From Ditylenchus dipsaci (lineage: Eukaryota; Nematoda; Chromadorea; Rhabditida; Anguinidae), in NCBI GenBank assembly GCA_004194705.1, contig SADC01000072.1, positions 62,001-126,000 on the forward strand: a DNA stretch of 64,000 bases, given 5' to 3'. Position 1 is the first letter of the stretch, and each line of letters opens with the position of its first letter. The translations under genes were made by a program, and so were the position numbers. Positions 35,801-47,400 of the stretch are shown here, one piece after another. The notes below the pieces were generated by a model. That model ran no database searches, was not told the origin of the DNA, and saw only the letters and a program-made list of their open reading frames with translations.

Positions 35801-36146
35801 TTTCCCATATTTGACTGAAATTTAGTCCAAAATGACCCTAAAATACCCTAACAAGACCATCTCACCTTCATGAGTTGAAGTCAAAATTTTTTGAAAAAAA
35901 TTTTAATTTTCTAATCGGAAACTGTTTAGAAATGTTTCTTGTATGGTATTAAACAAAGCAAAAAAGTGGCTCAGAACGTGTTTTTGGGTCATTTTTCAAA
36001 AATTTGGGGGTGGGTAAACGGGATAAGTACCGAAAGTTTTTTAAAATATTTATATTTTGCTATGAATATTTTTTTATAATTTTTTTTTTCAAATAAAAAA
36101 ATATAATAACATGTTAATTTCAGAATTTGTCATGGCAGTTATTTGA
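32897..36146 (+). CDS. Calmodulin-like protein with four EF-hands
   Basis: Five exons: 32897-32953, 34015-34146, 34730-34857, 34977-35118, 36124-36146 (TGA). About 160 residues, the size of troponin C or calmodulin-like proteins. All four calcium loops have acidic residues at positions 1, 3 and 12: DANNDGYITMVE, DKDRNGVITFDE (split over exons 2/3), DKDNDGFICRDE (exons 3/4), DIDGDGKISFDE (exons 4/5). The protein should bind up to four Ca2+; the partner is unknown. Exon 2 changes frame once near gcaaactcgag (about 34110), where one A appears to be missing. Donor sites of exons 1 and 2 are weak (gtttcg, gttgcg). MITEs fill introns 1, 2 and 4. Identity as calmodulin versus troponin C cannot be settled here. 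Confidence 0.88.
33480..33735. mobile_element. Palindromic MITE with 9-bp target duplication
   Basis: Inverted ends gggcaaacctttttcttgcc / inverse, with tataaatat directly repeated on both sides (33471-33479 and 33736-33744). A 9-bp duplication fits Mutator-like elements. The arms are runs of tgccg + A/T-rich units (ttttttctgccgcaaaa). Three overlapping minus-strand open frames here come from the repeat. Confidence 0.8.
34232..34471. mobile_element. TTAA-flanked MITE in EF-hand intron 2
   Basis: ttaa-agggacatgcccgtgcg at the left and atcatgcccct-ttaa at the right. It also contains aaggcgcgaaccag / ctggttcgcgcctt as an inverted pair. Confidence 0.8.
35205..36030. mobile_element. MITE with a second MITE nested inside, EF-hand intron 4
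   Basis: Outer ends: actgatcccgtttaccaccc on the left and the inverse gggtggg.aaacgggataagt on the right, plus an inverted pair aaacatttctaaacagtttc / gaaactgtttagaaatgttt. Nested inside at about 35280-35567 is a near-perfect palindrome, gtactaattcggtttagccc ... inverse, with gatcaagagtattaatactc in both arms. Confidence 0.75.
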
Positions 36147-37094
36147 ATAATCTGTGAAGATTTGCTCGATTTGTGGTGATCAAATGATGTTTTGTAGCAT
36201 TTTAAACTTTTGTTATATTCAAAGTGAACATTAATAAAAAAAATTGCTAACCAAACACATTTTTATGAAAGAGTTAATAAATCTTGAGAATCATCTTAAT
36301 TAAATTTCAAACTTTTTATATTTTGTGTACATCGGACTATTGAGACAAAAAATTTGCGAAATTCAAAAAAATCACTTCAGAATATCATTTTACTAGGGTC
36401 ACTAGGTGCCTATCGGTCCCATAAAAGGGCCTTAAAGAGGCAAGCCCGTGCTTTACACAGAGAAAAAACGGGAACCATAATTTCTTTTCTTTTTCTACAA
36501 ATTTTTACAATCATTCTCGTCTAGAATTTTCAAGTTTTCAGTCTAGTTTTTTAAAGTAGCATAAAATTATTAATATCAGACAAGGTTGGTTAGCGCCTTA
36601 CAGCTGCCTGGCTACAAAAGCAATTAAGTCAGGGCTCTCAACTCAAAATTTTAAAAATAAGGAGATCTGGTCAAAATACGCACATTTTCTGGTATTTCGG
36701 CATAAAATATTCTATCCAGTGCTTACCGCTCGTTTGGTGCTCAAAAAATAAGATATTGACAAAAAATTTCACAAAAAATACGATTTTTGATCCAAAATAA
36801 AGACAAATTTTATTAATAAGGTCGTTCGAGAGCCCTGAATTAAGTCGATATGGTGCAAAGACCGTACCTCAGGCATGAATGACATACGACATAAGTGTTT
36901 AATTAAAGTCAGCATTTAGGTAAAAAAACTTGCAAGGTCATTTTGAAGAGTTGACGAGCATTTTCATCATCTTGACCAGTCGAAACTTCAATCAATTCGC
37001 AAAGCGCCGCAAAAACGTGAAAGCACTTTGCAACATTGCAGCGCAGATCAAGAGCTGCAACGGTTTTGAAGAAATTTTTTGTAAAAAGGACAAT
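36147..37094. other. 3' flank of EF-hand gene
   Basis: No gene. A half copy of the TTAA MITE family lies at about 36430-36570 (ttaaagaggcaagcccgtgc). Confidence 0.45.
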
Positions 37095-37102
37095 GTTGAC
37101 TG

Positions 37103-40100
37103 CAGTGTTTTCATAACTAACACTAACTCCTAACACTAACCTAACGTTAGGCTAACACTTAAACTAACCTAACACTAACACTAACATCGATCTTTAAACT
37201 AACCCTACACTAACACTAACATGTTAGTGTTAGTGTAGGGTTAGTTTAAAATGGCGGGTTAGTGTTAGTGTTAGGTTAGTTACAAATGTTAGTGTTAGTG
37301 TTAGGTTAGTTTCAGATGTTAGTGTTAGGTTAGTTTCAGGTGTAACTGTCACTGTTCGGGTTATTGGCTGATCTTGTACAAACTATACCATCTAAAGACT
37401 GTTCATTTTTCTTCTCAATGATATAATTTTAGCTATGTCTATCGAAGAAAGCCCGTCTTCCATTCAAGAAATACAGCCAAATTCTCGAAAGCGCTCGCGA
37501 AGTACAATTTGGGACAACTACGCCGAGGAAAAGGATATCCATGGAAACAAGCTGATGAAATGCAAAGAGTGTTCAACGGTAAATATTTTTAGAAGCAAGG
37601 CCCTGTGTTGACTTAATTTGTATAGAAGCTATCCGCATACAAAAATGTTCTCGACAGGCACTGGCAGAATGCACACAAAGATAAGATGCAGACACCGAAG
37701 AAAATCTTAGCTGCTGTTGATCCGGAAAAGAAGGAGCCAGTCACAAGGTTAGTTCTAGATAGAGTTCTGAACGCAGTTGTTACTCTACAGCTGCTTTTAG
37801 GTATCGCAAAATCACGAGTGCTTTCGCAGAAGTGCTGTCCGTTCCTTCGATTCCGATCAACCTGTTCCGTAATCCTGTCATGCGAAATTTCATCCATCAG
37901 TTGAATCCAAACATTGAGGTGATTTTTTGCAACTACGATAATACCTTTCCACATTCTTATTTTCAGATTGCAAGTAGTTTCGCCACATTGAAAAAAATTC
38001 CTGATAGCCTTTATGAGCAAATCAAGACAAAGGTCAAAAGTGAAATCTCAAAAATGAATCAACGTGGCTCTATTACTGCTGATATTTGGACCGACAGAGG
38101 CATGAAGCATTCTTACATTGGTATTTATAGAAATAAATTCGTATTTCAATTTTAAAGGTATTTTTCAGGGTTCACGCTCCACTTCTGCGACAGTGCTTGC
38201 ACTCTTCAGCGGATCTTCCTTGGTCTCAACGAAATAAGAGGTTCACACACGGGATGTGCGATACGTGCGGACACAGAATTCATTCTGCAGGAATTCGGCC
38301 TCCAAGTTGAGAGCATGTTCAAAATTGTGACCGATGGAGCCAGTAATATGTCGAAAGCCTTTAAAGACATCTTTGAAGGTTTTTTAATTATTTTTTAAAT
38401 TTTGTGTCTCTCATAGCTTCTTTTAGTTGATGTAAACCTACGATTCTTGGATGATGAAGATGATCGAAATTTTCATGATGAATCAGACGATGAAGAATTG
38501 CCGGAGGCAGAGTTGGTCGTCGAGTAGGTTCCATCGCTTTTTTCAGATCAAAATAAGAAGTTTAGATCCGCATTCCCATTGCGCCTCAAGTGTTTTGCTC
38601 ATGTTCTACAGCTGGTGATTGTCGACATGTATAAGAAGTACGTCATGCCAAACTCGGCCTACTCAAAGATGACCACGCTGATTAATCATTTTGGAAAATC
38701 ACCACTTGCCTCACAGGTAATTTTATGGAATTTTGAAGATCTTTATTAGATAGAATTAGGAGCTAAAAGCAGCAACAGGAGTTGTATTCTCGTCAACCGC
38801 GAAAACCCGTTGGTCTTCACAAATCGTACTGCTGAAACAATTTCTAGAAGCAGAACAGACTGTGGTGGCAATTGCAAGGGCAAAGGGTATTGATCTACCA
38901 ACGCGACGTGAATTCCAGGTTCGCGAAACTACTTTTGACCCCGTACACAAATTTATATCTCATTTATTTTAAGTTTCTACACCAGATCTATAGTTTGATG
39001 AAAATTTTCATTGATGTTCTTCAAAGAGTGCAAGCAGAAAAGACAGTGACAATCTCTCTTGGATATGGCTATTTGAAAATATTCTCCAAATCGATATCGA
39101 AATTCAAGGTATTTTTTTATTTTAGTATACTCTACGAGCCACCTTCAGGAAAAGTTCCCGACTTCCTGTGAGCTTGCGAATGGTCTACAAGAAATCATGG
39201 ATAAGCGATTCCAGTGCTTCATGAACGCTAACTGTTTTGAGTTCGATCCAATCTTCATGGTCGCTGCTATGCTCGATCCAAACACTGCTTTCCAGCTTAC
39301 CGATGAAGATTACCTAATTGCTCTCAGCTCTGTTAAGAATATGGTAACGATTTTTTGCGTTTGGAGTTAACAATTGAGAAACATGAATCTAGATTCAAAT
39401 TCGAGAACCAGAATCAAACGAAAATCTTCCTGAGAACAGATTGCTTGATGCGACTCTGGACCAGCTAATGGCTGAATATGCAATGGAGCAAACAAGTCGG
39501 AGAAAACATAAAGAACCGGACGGAGGCCATGCCTGGTTGTCACAAATTCTCCAAAGAGTGGTCGGCATGAACCCATTTGGCAAGTCAAAAATCGACGCTC
39601 TGAAGTATTGGTCCAGCCTAATTGATACAGTTCGTTCCTGACATCTTGTGTTTATTTAAATATTTTGTATATTATTGACTTGTTTTCAGGATGCGAGACC
39701 TGTAGCTAAGCTAGCGTTGGAAGTGCTGTCTGTACCTATTTCAAGCGCACCGATCGAAAGAATTTTCTCACAGGCTGGATTGGCAACTGCAAGTCATCGA
39801 AACAGAACCAATTTTGATTTGTTGAATTCCCAATTGTTTATTTATTGTAATCGTCACATCTAAATTTGTTGAATTCAACCTCTGTTTCTCGGCAATAAAA
39901 GTGTATGGTGTTACTAAGCAAGTCACTGTGAGTTCACTACCATGTGGAGGATAGAATCTTCAGGATTGCCTTTTTACTCGACCAGCGATTAGAAAATCAG
40001 TACGAGTCGAGCTTGAAAAAAATAATTTAGGAATTAGTTAAAAGATACTTTTCATCAAGTCATTCTCCCTAAGCAGCATTGAAAAAGGTTCATGTTAGTC

Positions 40101-40387
40101 GAACAAAATGTCGGAGTCAACACTAAAATTAAGCCAACAGTTAGCGTAAAGACTAACCATGTTAGTGTTAGGCTAACAGTAACCTAACACTAACCCCTAA
40201 CACTAACCTAACGTTAGGCTAACACTTAAACTAACCTAACACTAACACTAACATCGATTTTTAAACTAACCCTACACTAACACTAACATGTTAGTGTTAG
40301 TGTAGAGTTAGTTTAAAATGTTAGTGTTAGTGTTAGGTTAGTGTTAGGCTAACACTAACATGGTTAGTGTTAGTTATGAAAACACTG
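37103..40387 (+). mobile_element. hAT transposon, near-complete (hAT-1)
   Basis: 3,285 bp. Perfect terminal inverted repeats cagtgttttcataactaaca, flanked on both sides by the 8-bp duplication gttgactg (37095-37102, 40388-40395). The subterminal regions are packed with ttagtgttagg motifs. A block of about 110 bp (cctaacgttaggctaacact ... aacatgttagtgttagtgta) is present in the same orientation at both ends (37139-37245 and 40208-40315). It encodes one transposase on the + strand. Perfect flanks and intact exons point to recent activity. Confidence 0.95.
37435..39863 (+). CDS. hAT transposase (BED finger, RNase H-like)
   Basis: About 12 exons: 37435-37578, 37626-37747, 37801-37918, 37967-38120, 38169-38378, 38427 to about 38527, 38547-38716, 38760-38918, 38974-39108, 39126-39343, 39393-39629, 39690-39863. 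Residues 1-90 hold a BED zinc finger (CKEC ... HWQNAH). The catalytic core shows SITADIWTDRG, GLNEIRGSHTG, KIVTDGASNM and TRWSSQI. The C-terminal dimerisation domain has LEVLSVPISSAPIERIFSQA and ends NRHI. It catalyses excision and insertion at its terminal repeats. Only the junction near 38527-38547 (a very short possible intron) is uncertain; elsewhere the frame is open. Confidence 0.92.
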
Positions 40388-40549
40388 GTTGACTGTGTAG
40401 CGAGAGTTGACTGCATAATGAAGTCGGAAGCAGCTTTTTGAAAGAATCAACTTTGGTATTTTTATATGCGTTTGCCAAAAATTGTCAACTTCGGACAAAA
40501 TTGACCTCCAACTTTCACATCAACAACCGTTAAAACGTATAATTTTATT

Positions 40550-40680
40550 AATTGCCAGAAGAGGAAATTTTAGAATTCCTCATGGAAGTTATTTGAAGAA
40601 GTTCCACCCTCTCGTATTGTGTTGATGAAATGATGTTTAGTGGCATTTTATTTAAGTAATAAAATGTTTATTTTTGTAAA
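40550..40680 (+). pseudogene. Orphan copy of the EF-hand gene's last exon
   Basis: After an acceptor (ttttag) at 40573, 40574-40596 reads EFLMEVI-stop, matching EFVMAVI-stop at 36124-36146. The similarity continues into the 3' flank (gttgatgaaatgatgtttagtggcatttta here, gtgatcaaatgatgttttgtagcatttta there). No other EF-hand exon lies nearby. It is either a remnant of a tandem duplication or the last exon of a second gene whose other exons are lost. Confidence 0.65.
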
Positions 40681-40810
40681 CTAGAAAATCGCTGATTTGA
40701 CACAGTAATTTTTATTTATCACAAATGTGAACATTTGTGATGCTTTTGCTGTTGATGGGCGCACCTACAAAAATGTGGAGAACAAGTAAGAAAAACTTAT
40801 TGGGCCTTCA

Positions 40811-41045
40811 GTAAAGGGCATGCCCACGCTAATAATGGTGGGCCCTGTAATTCAAAAAAATAGTATCATTGAATATCTGTACGGATTTTTTTAACTTGGT
40901 TTTCTACTAAACAAGGCCTAGAACTTAATTTTAGGTATAGTTTGGTAAGAAACCAATTTAAAAAATTTGTACATAAGTTTAATTATTAGTTAAGCTTCTT
41001 GAATTGCCGGGCACCACCTGTAATATGGTGGGCATGCTTCTTTAA
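40811..41045. mobile_element. TTAA-type MITE
   Basis: Left gtaa-agggcatgcccacgcta, right gtgggcatgcttc-tttaaa, with the family's internal text (cctagaacttaattttaggt). The left target site has decayed (gtaa instead of ttaa). Confidence 0.65.
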
Positions 41046-41441
41046 ACAATATGCTGTGGCTATTTCAAATCTGTTACCAGAAGCAAACATCAAACATTTC
41101 GAAAATATCTAGCATCTACTGAACATGACTTACCCCCACAGCTCACCTATAGAAAAATGAGGTCAAAAGAATCGCGTAAGCAGAAGAATGGTTTTTTTAA
41201 GTTTTATGTAAGTTAAATTCTTGTTCATATGTATTTTTCAATTACTGTAAAAATTTTCGACATGTTTATTTTCTGAAACACCCTTTAACAAAGTCAACGA
41301 TCCCAAATATAAATATAGTGGGGCAATACATAATATAAATTAGGTTGAATGTCATCATCATTTTGTTAACAGCATGTAGTGGTTAGGGGAAGAAAAATCA
41401 AAATCACAGAGCGTAGAGCATATTTTCCTCTTGCTTCCCAT
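41046..41441. other. 3' flank of COPA
   Basis: No gene seen between the MITE and the COPA stop codon. Confidence 0.4.
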
Positions 41442-44400
41442 TTACTTGTTATTGCCTTGAACTGTGCTGATTCTTAGACCAGCAGCTTCTCGTCCAATCT
41501 CGGCCACCTGGCATACATCACACACCTCCCCATTGAGGCTGGTGGAGTAAGAGGCTCCACAAAAGGGACACTTGATTTGCGGCTTGCCACGATATAATGG
41601 CGCAAAGTTGCGGGAACAAATCAGGAATGGATTGTGCTCGTCATAATTCAGCTGAAAATTTTCAATAATAGTTTTTTGGATACTCTTTTCGCCTGTTTAA
41701 AAGAAGGTACTTATCCCTTATCGCTAGCCGCATTTACAGGGTAGCCCAAATTTTTAGAACTATTTCTTTTGTTCATAACTTTTTGAAATCTTTCTCTTAT
41801 GACTGGATCTTATGACCTGGATTTTATTATAAGCATATGTCATAGCAGACCCTAAAAAAAATCCACAATAACTGGTTTTGAACAACAAAAATCGACGATA
41901 ACAAATTTGAACACTCATCAAAGAAAAATCAAATGGCGCTAGGTCAGGATAGTATGGAGGCCATGTCATAAGTCAGAGATTTTCTTTCCATTAATTGTCC
42001 TGAAGGCACTCGTCTAAATTTTCAGTTCAAAATCTTAAATCAACCATCTAAACTTTTTTATCGTAAAATGACGAATGAGGTCTCAAACGAATTCATATCT
42101 TCTCCTCTTTCAAATAATACAAAGATCCAGTCAAAACAACACGATTTCGATATGTTATGAATAAAGGAATAGTTCAAAAAATTTGGGCTACCCTGTACAT
42201 TTTAAAGACGTAATCTGTAAGAATGGACCACCCTGCGAGCATAGTGACCGCGCTTTTTGAAATTTGGACGGCGTCCCGTCCCCGTCCTAGACGTTTTTGA
42301 CCGGCCGTCCAACCGGCCGTCCGAAATTTTTTTCTTACGGCCGGCCGTCGGCCGGCCGTCCAATATTTTGCCGTCTTGCTGAAAATTTAGCCGGCCGTCT
42401 GCCGGCCGTCCGAGTAAGATTTTCTAACGCCAGCCGTCCGCCGGCCTAAATAGTGAAAAAAGTTTTGTGACAGATTTCTTACTTAAAAAATTGATCTTTA
42501 TTGAAAAAATTTAGCAACTTAAAAAATATATCTCGAGTTATATGTCAGAAGTATTCGAGCCTTTATCAGTTCTTCATTAATACCCACTCTTCTTCCTTCC
42601 GCATACATTGTCATTATGGAAAGTATTCTTTCAGCAGCACCAGACGAAGCCGGAATTATCAAAAATATATCGATCGCTAACTCTTTTATCGGCCCATTAG
42701 ACCGAATTATTTGTTGTTTTAGAGAAAGTCAGTGTCTTTAACTCGTTCGTCCAAAACGACGTTTTCTGTAACCAAACTCTCGAACGCAGCGATGCAATAC
42801 ATCTTCTATGAAGTCATTGGTAGATTCTGACTCGAAGGGATATGAACTGTCCCTGAGCCGAATGGTGATGTGATTTCTGTTAGGGCAAGCGTATCACTAA
42901 ATTGTGATTCTCCGAGCTGAAATTTGGTGGAATGTTATTTTTCAAGACTTCTGTTAAAATAAAGATTACGAGTCCAAAATTTGCTCGGTATAGTGATGGA
43001 CGATGTCAGACGGACCGGCCGTCGGCCGTCCGTCCGAGTTTGTCTTTGCCGGCCGTCTTCCTTCTTGGACGTTTTCAGCCGGCCGTCCGAGCGGTCGGCC
43101 GGCCAAGCCGGCCATCCAACCGTCCGGTTTTTTGACGCCGTCCGGACGGGGACGGAAACGGGACGGGCCCGGCCGGACGGGCGGTCACTATGGACATGAG
43201 GGTTGCCAAAAGTCGATTTGATAATTTCCGTAAAACTTCTTCATTTGAGTCTCTTTCACAGGTTTTCTTGGGACAGGATTCTTGTTCAGCATGGTCGATT
43301 TGCTTATGAAAGTGCTTTTATCTTCTGATCTCACTGTCATATTTCAAATTCCTCTCAATACAAAAAAAAATTGAACACAAATCAAAAAAAAAATTCAATC
43401 TTTGTTGTCTCGCGCGCAGAATTCGAAATTCCACAGTGATTTTTTATGCGAAGAGCACTTTCACAACTAAATCGACCATGCTGAACACGAATTCGCTGAG
43501 AAAACCTGTGAAAAAAACTCAAAACTAGAAGTTTTGCGGAAATTATCACATCGACTTTCGGCAACCTTCATTATAAAAACCTGTTTTTCTCAATTGGTTG
43601 GCATTTTTTCAGAAAATGTTTTACACCAATCTTGCCCAGCAGATTGAGCTGAACAAGAATATAGAATCAGATTTTCCCTCCAGCTGACGAAAAGATGGGG
43701 AAAACGGCATTTTTGATAAAAATTGAGATTTGGCAGAGTGTAAATTTTTCAAATTATTGCTCAGTTGTCCAATATTTTCGATGGTCAACGGAAAACGTAT
43801 GGACTTATTTGAAAACAGCAACTTTTAAGGAGTGAAATGACCTATTATGTGATCAGGATTCGATCTGAAAAAAATGAGCTAGAGCTATTTGAAGTTAATA
43901 CAGTCGACGCTCGATATAACAAACCCCTAAAAGTTCGTTTCCACCTAGGGTCCGACACTTTTTTTTGCTACATTTTTAAAGTCGTTTTCCAAATGTGATT
44001 TGCCAGTCTGGTCCAAAATATCGCAAGGATTCCGATTTTACCGGTCGTTTTTTTAAATAAAAAAAATTTGTCATGAAGACCCGCAACGCTCGATATGACG
44101 AACCCCTATTTTCAAAAAAAGAGGTTCGTTATATCGAGCGTTGCGGGTCTTCACGACGAAATTATTTTATTGAAAAAAAAACGACCGGTAAAATCGGAAT
44201 CCTTGCGATTTTTCGGACTAGACTGGCGAATCACATTTGGAAAACGACTGTAAAATGGAGCTAAAAAAGTGTCGGACCCTAGGTGGGAACGAACTTTTGG
44301 GGGGTTCGTTATATCGAGCGTCGACTGTAAGTCAAAAGATAACGTACCTGAAAATCGACTTTTTTTAAATGCATGCTTCTCGAATATTTCCAGTGAAGAA

Positions 44401-47400
44401 ACAAAAAATTTAATATATTTAGACACCCCATGAAATTCGCTACAAAATGGATATAAGGAAGAGAGAAAAAATCCGGCATGGCCAGGTCATGGTTCATTCT
44501 CGTAGATTGTGTCTTTTAACATGCTTTTTAGGCTTGGGCAAGGGTAGACCAGCGTATGTTAGGATAGACTGAAACATTAATCTCGAAGTATAAGATAGGC
44601 TCATGTTTGAGTACCTCATAACATGCGCTGGCTATCCTGTGTGAATGTAAAATGTAATATGCGATGAGGGATAATTGCCAAAAAAAATCTAAAAATGTGT
44701 GGCTGTCCGGTCTAGGTTGGCTTTCATTGACTATTAGTATCAAACAGGCTCCAGATTAAAACATTTACTACCTCAAAAGCATTGGTGTTTTCCCTCTCAG
44801 CCACAGCCAACATTTTCCTCATCTGAGCAGCTATTTCAGCTTTTGGACCCAGTTCAATGCATCTGCGGCAGAATGAGGCACAGGCTTTCATATGTTTGCT
44901 TTTGAAGCTGAGGTTGGCAGCGGTTCTGAGGGTAAGTATCTTGTGGACCGGCTGCAGTTCGCAGTGGGTGAAGTAGGCGGCCATCTCCAGGTTGCGTTTA
45001 GCGTCCGCAATGGAGTCTCGAGGAAGTTCCTGAAAATTTAGGCAAATACTAAGACCAAATCGGTAATATATTTTTTGATTTCTAAATTCCGTCTTGCGCA
45101 GTCGAATTACGACAGATTTCAAAATGAGGAAAAAATATGTAGGAAAACATTGTAGGATCCAGCGGAGGATTAAACTTGAAGAGATGTCGATAAAAAATTA
45201 AATTTTCAAAAATAATGTAATGTGTGTAATTTTTTTCCCATCTTTGTAGAAATCTAAAATTTTCAAAAAACCCACCTTTCTGCTAGCCTCCAGAAGCAGC
45301 CCGACCAAGTATTCCTGCAGATCTGAATGAGTTGCTGTGCTTCCAAGACTTCCTGTTTGGAATTGACAACTAGCAGCGGTACACTCAGCAGTATGGTCCT
45401 GAACTTCGTGATTGCATCTGCGAACCGGCCAGAAGTAGTCAGTTGGTAGCAAGACTGCAGTTTTTCTGCTAAATCGTTCAACTTCAGACCCACGGATGGC
45501 AGACTGTTTTTGATGGCCGCCTCTTGCCAGTTGCGTAGTGGATACACATAGTTGGGAGTGGTCTGTGGCAGTGTATTGTAGGTGACTTTAGAGCGAGCAT
45601 AACTGCACAGGAACAGTTGTTTATAGGGGGCTAGTTGTGTAATGCCCAGCTGGTCATTCATTAGACGGGCAGCCGATTGGAATGAGCCTGTAAACATGGT
45701 TGAAGATTTTAAAAGGAAAATTTGTAGAATACAGTCAAATGTAAAATTATTTGATAGTATACCTTTTTCTCTAATAAAGCTCCATGCTCTAATGGCTTGG
45801 TTACAATGGCATGTCGATGTCGATGTCGAAGCAAAGTGGTTACAGTGACATGTCGATGTCGATGTCTATGTCGATGTCGAAGGTGGTTACAGTGACGTGT
45901 CGAAGTCGATGTCGATGTGGAAGTCTATGTCGATGTCGATGTCGAAGTAGGATTTTTAATATAGATTTTGGGAATTCGAAATCGTTCGAATTTTTTTTCT
46001 TCTGCTTCGACAAGAGCTAGGTTTTTAACAGTCAAATACAATTATTTTTTACTCATCTGGTGCGGAATTTCATGCGCTATCTTTTGTGCTATAATATTTT
46101 TGAAAAAGGCAATGAAAAAACGTCTACCGAATTGATTTTTCAGAACTACTTCGCATTTTTCTTTGCACTTCGACATGGACTTCGACAGGGACTTCGACAT
46201 GCCTTTATTTTTCTAGTCTTTTATGATTTTCAACACCAGAGAGACCGTATGTCCTGAAAGTATATTCTTGTGCAGAATTTCACGCTGAACACGATGGTGG
46301 AAAAAAATTCACAAAGAGTCATTGTATGGTGGTCTGTTGCCCCTGTGAACCGACCAAGTAACGATTTTTGCCTATGCAACTTCAAAGAGATAGACCATGC
46401 GAACTTTTTAAGGCTCAAATTGTTTTACCACCTCAAATTATTTTTTATCCCTAAAATTTAAATTTTGGGCAAATTATTTTTCACCCCCTTAAAGGGGCAT
46501 GTTCGTGCGTGGTGATACACAATTTTCAAAAAGAAAAGGCGCGAACCAGGCGTGCCAGAGATTTGAAAAAGATTTAAATTTTGTATATGAATTTTGAATT
46601 TCGTCAAACCCAGCAATTGTGTGTGCAGCGAAAGGCATGAGTACTCAACTTAACCACTATCATTCAGCCGGGTTGGGTCCGAGGTTGAAACTGAGCTGGA
46701 CCTCTTCGAAGTGTCTCGTGCTCTGAGTTTTGGATTCGCTGAGCCTTTGGTTCGGTCGTTGTTTATGTAACCCAACTGCTTCCTGTTGGTTATCCCTCGA
46801 TTTCGGTTCAGGTAACCGAAATCGAAAATCTTGTTTACCTGACAGATCTACAAAAGAGCGAGAAAATTCGAGAAGAGTTGGTATGAAAAATTGGATTATT
46901 ACTTGTACCGCCCTGTTCGCTATACAGAGTGTGCAGCCACGCTCAGATAAAACGCCGAACCAAAGGCAAATCTAAAACTCGACAGAAAACCGAAATCGAG
47001 GGATAACCAACCGGAAGCAGTTACCCGAAAAACAACCGAACCAAAGGCTCGGCGAATTCAAAACTCAGAGCACGAGACACTCCGAAGAGGTCCAGCTCAA
47101 TTTCAACTCGGGACCCAACCCGGCTGAATGATGGTGGTTAAGTTGAGTACTCATGCCTTTCGCTGCACACACAATTGCTGGGTTTGACGAAATTCAAAAT
47201 TCATATGAATAAAAGGCACATTTGCTTAAAATAATTTCGCTAAAGACACACTTGGTAAAACAAAATTTGGTAAAGACCTTTTCTGGTTCCTTTTGTTTCA
47301 CAGGTATGATGACAATACGGTATTTTGAAAATGCAGGTACGTGGAATCGAACATGTGATTTAAAACATTTAGCCCATCACGTTAACCACTGCACTATGAA

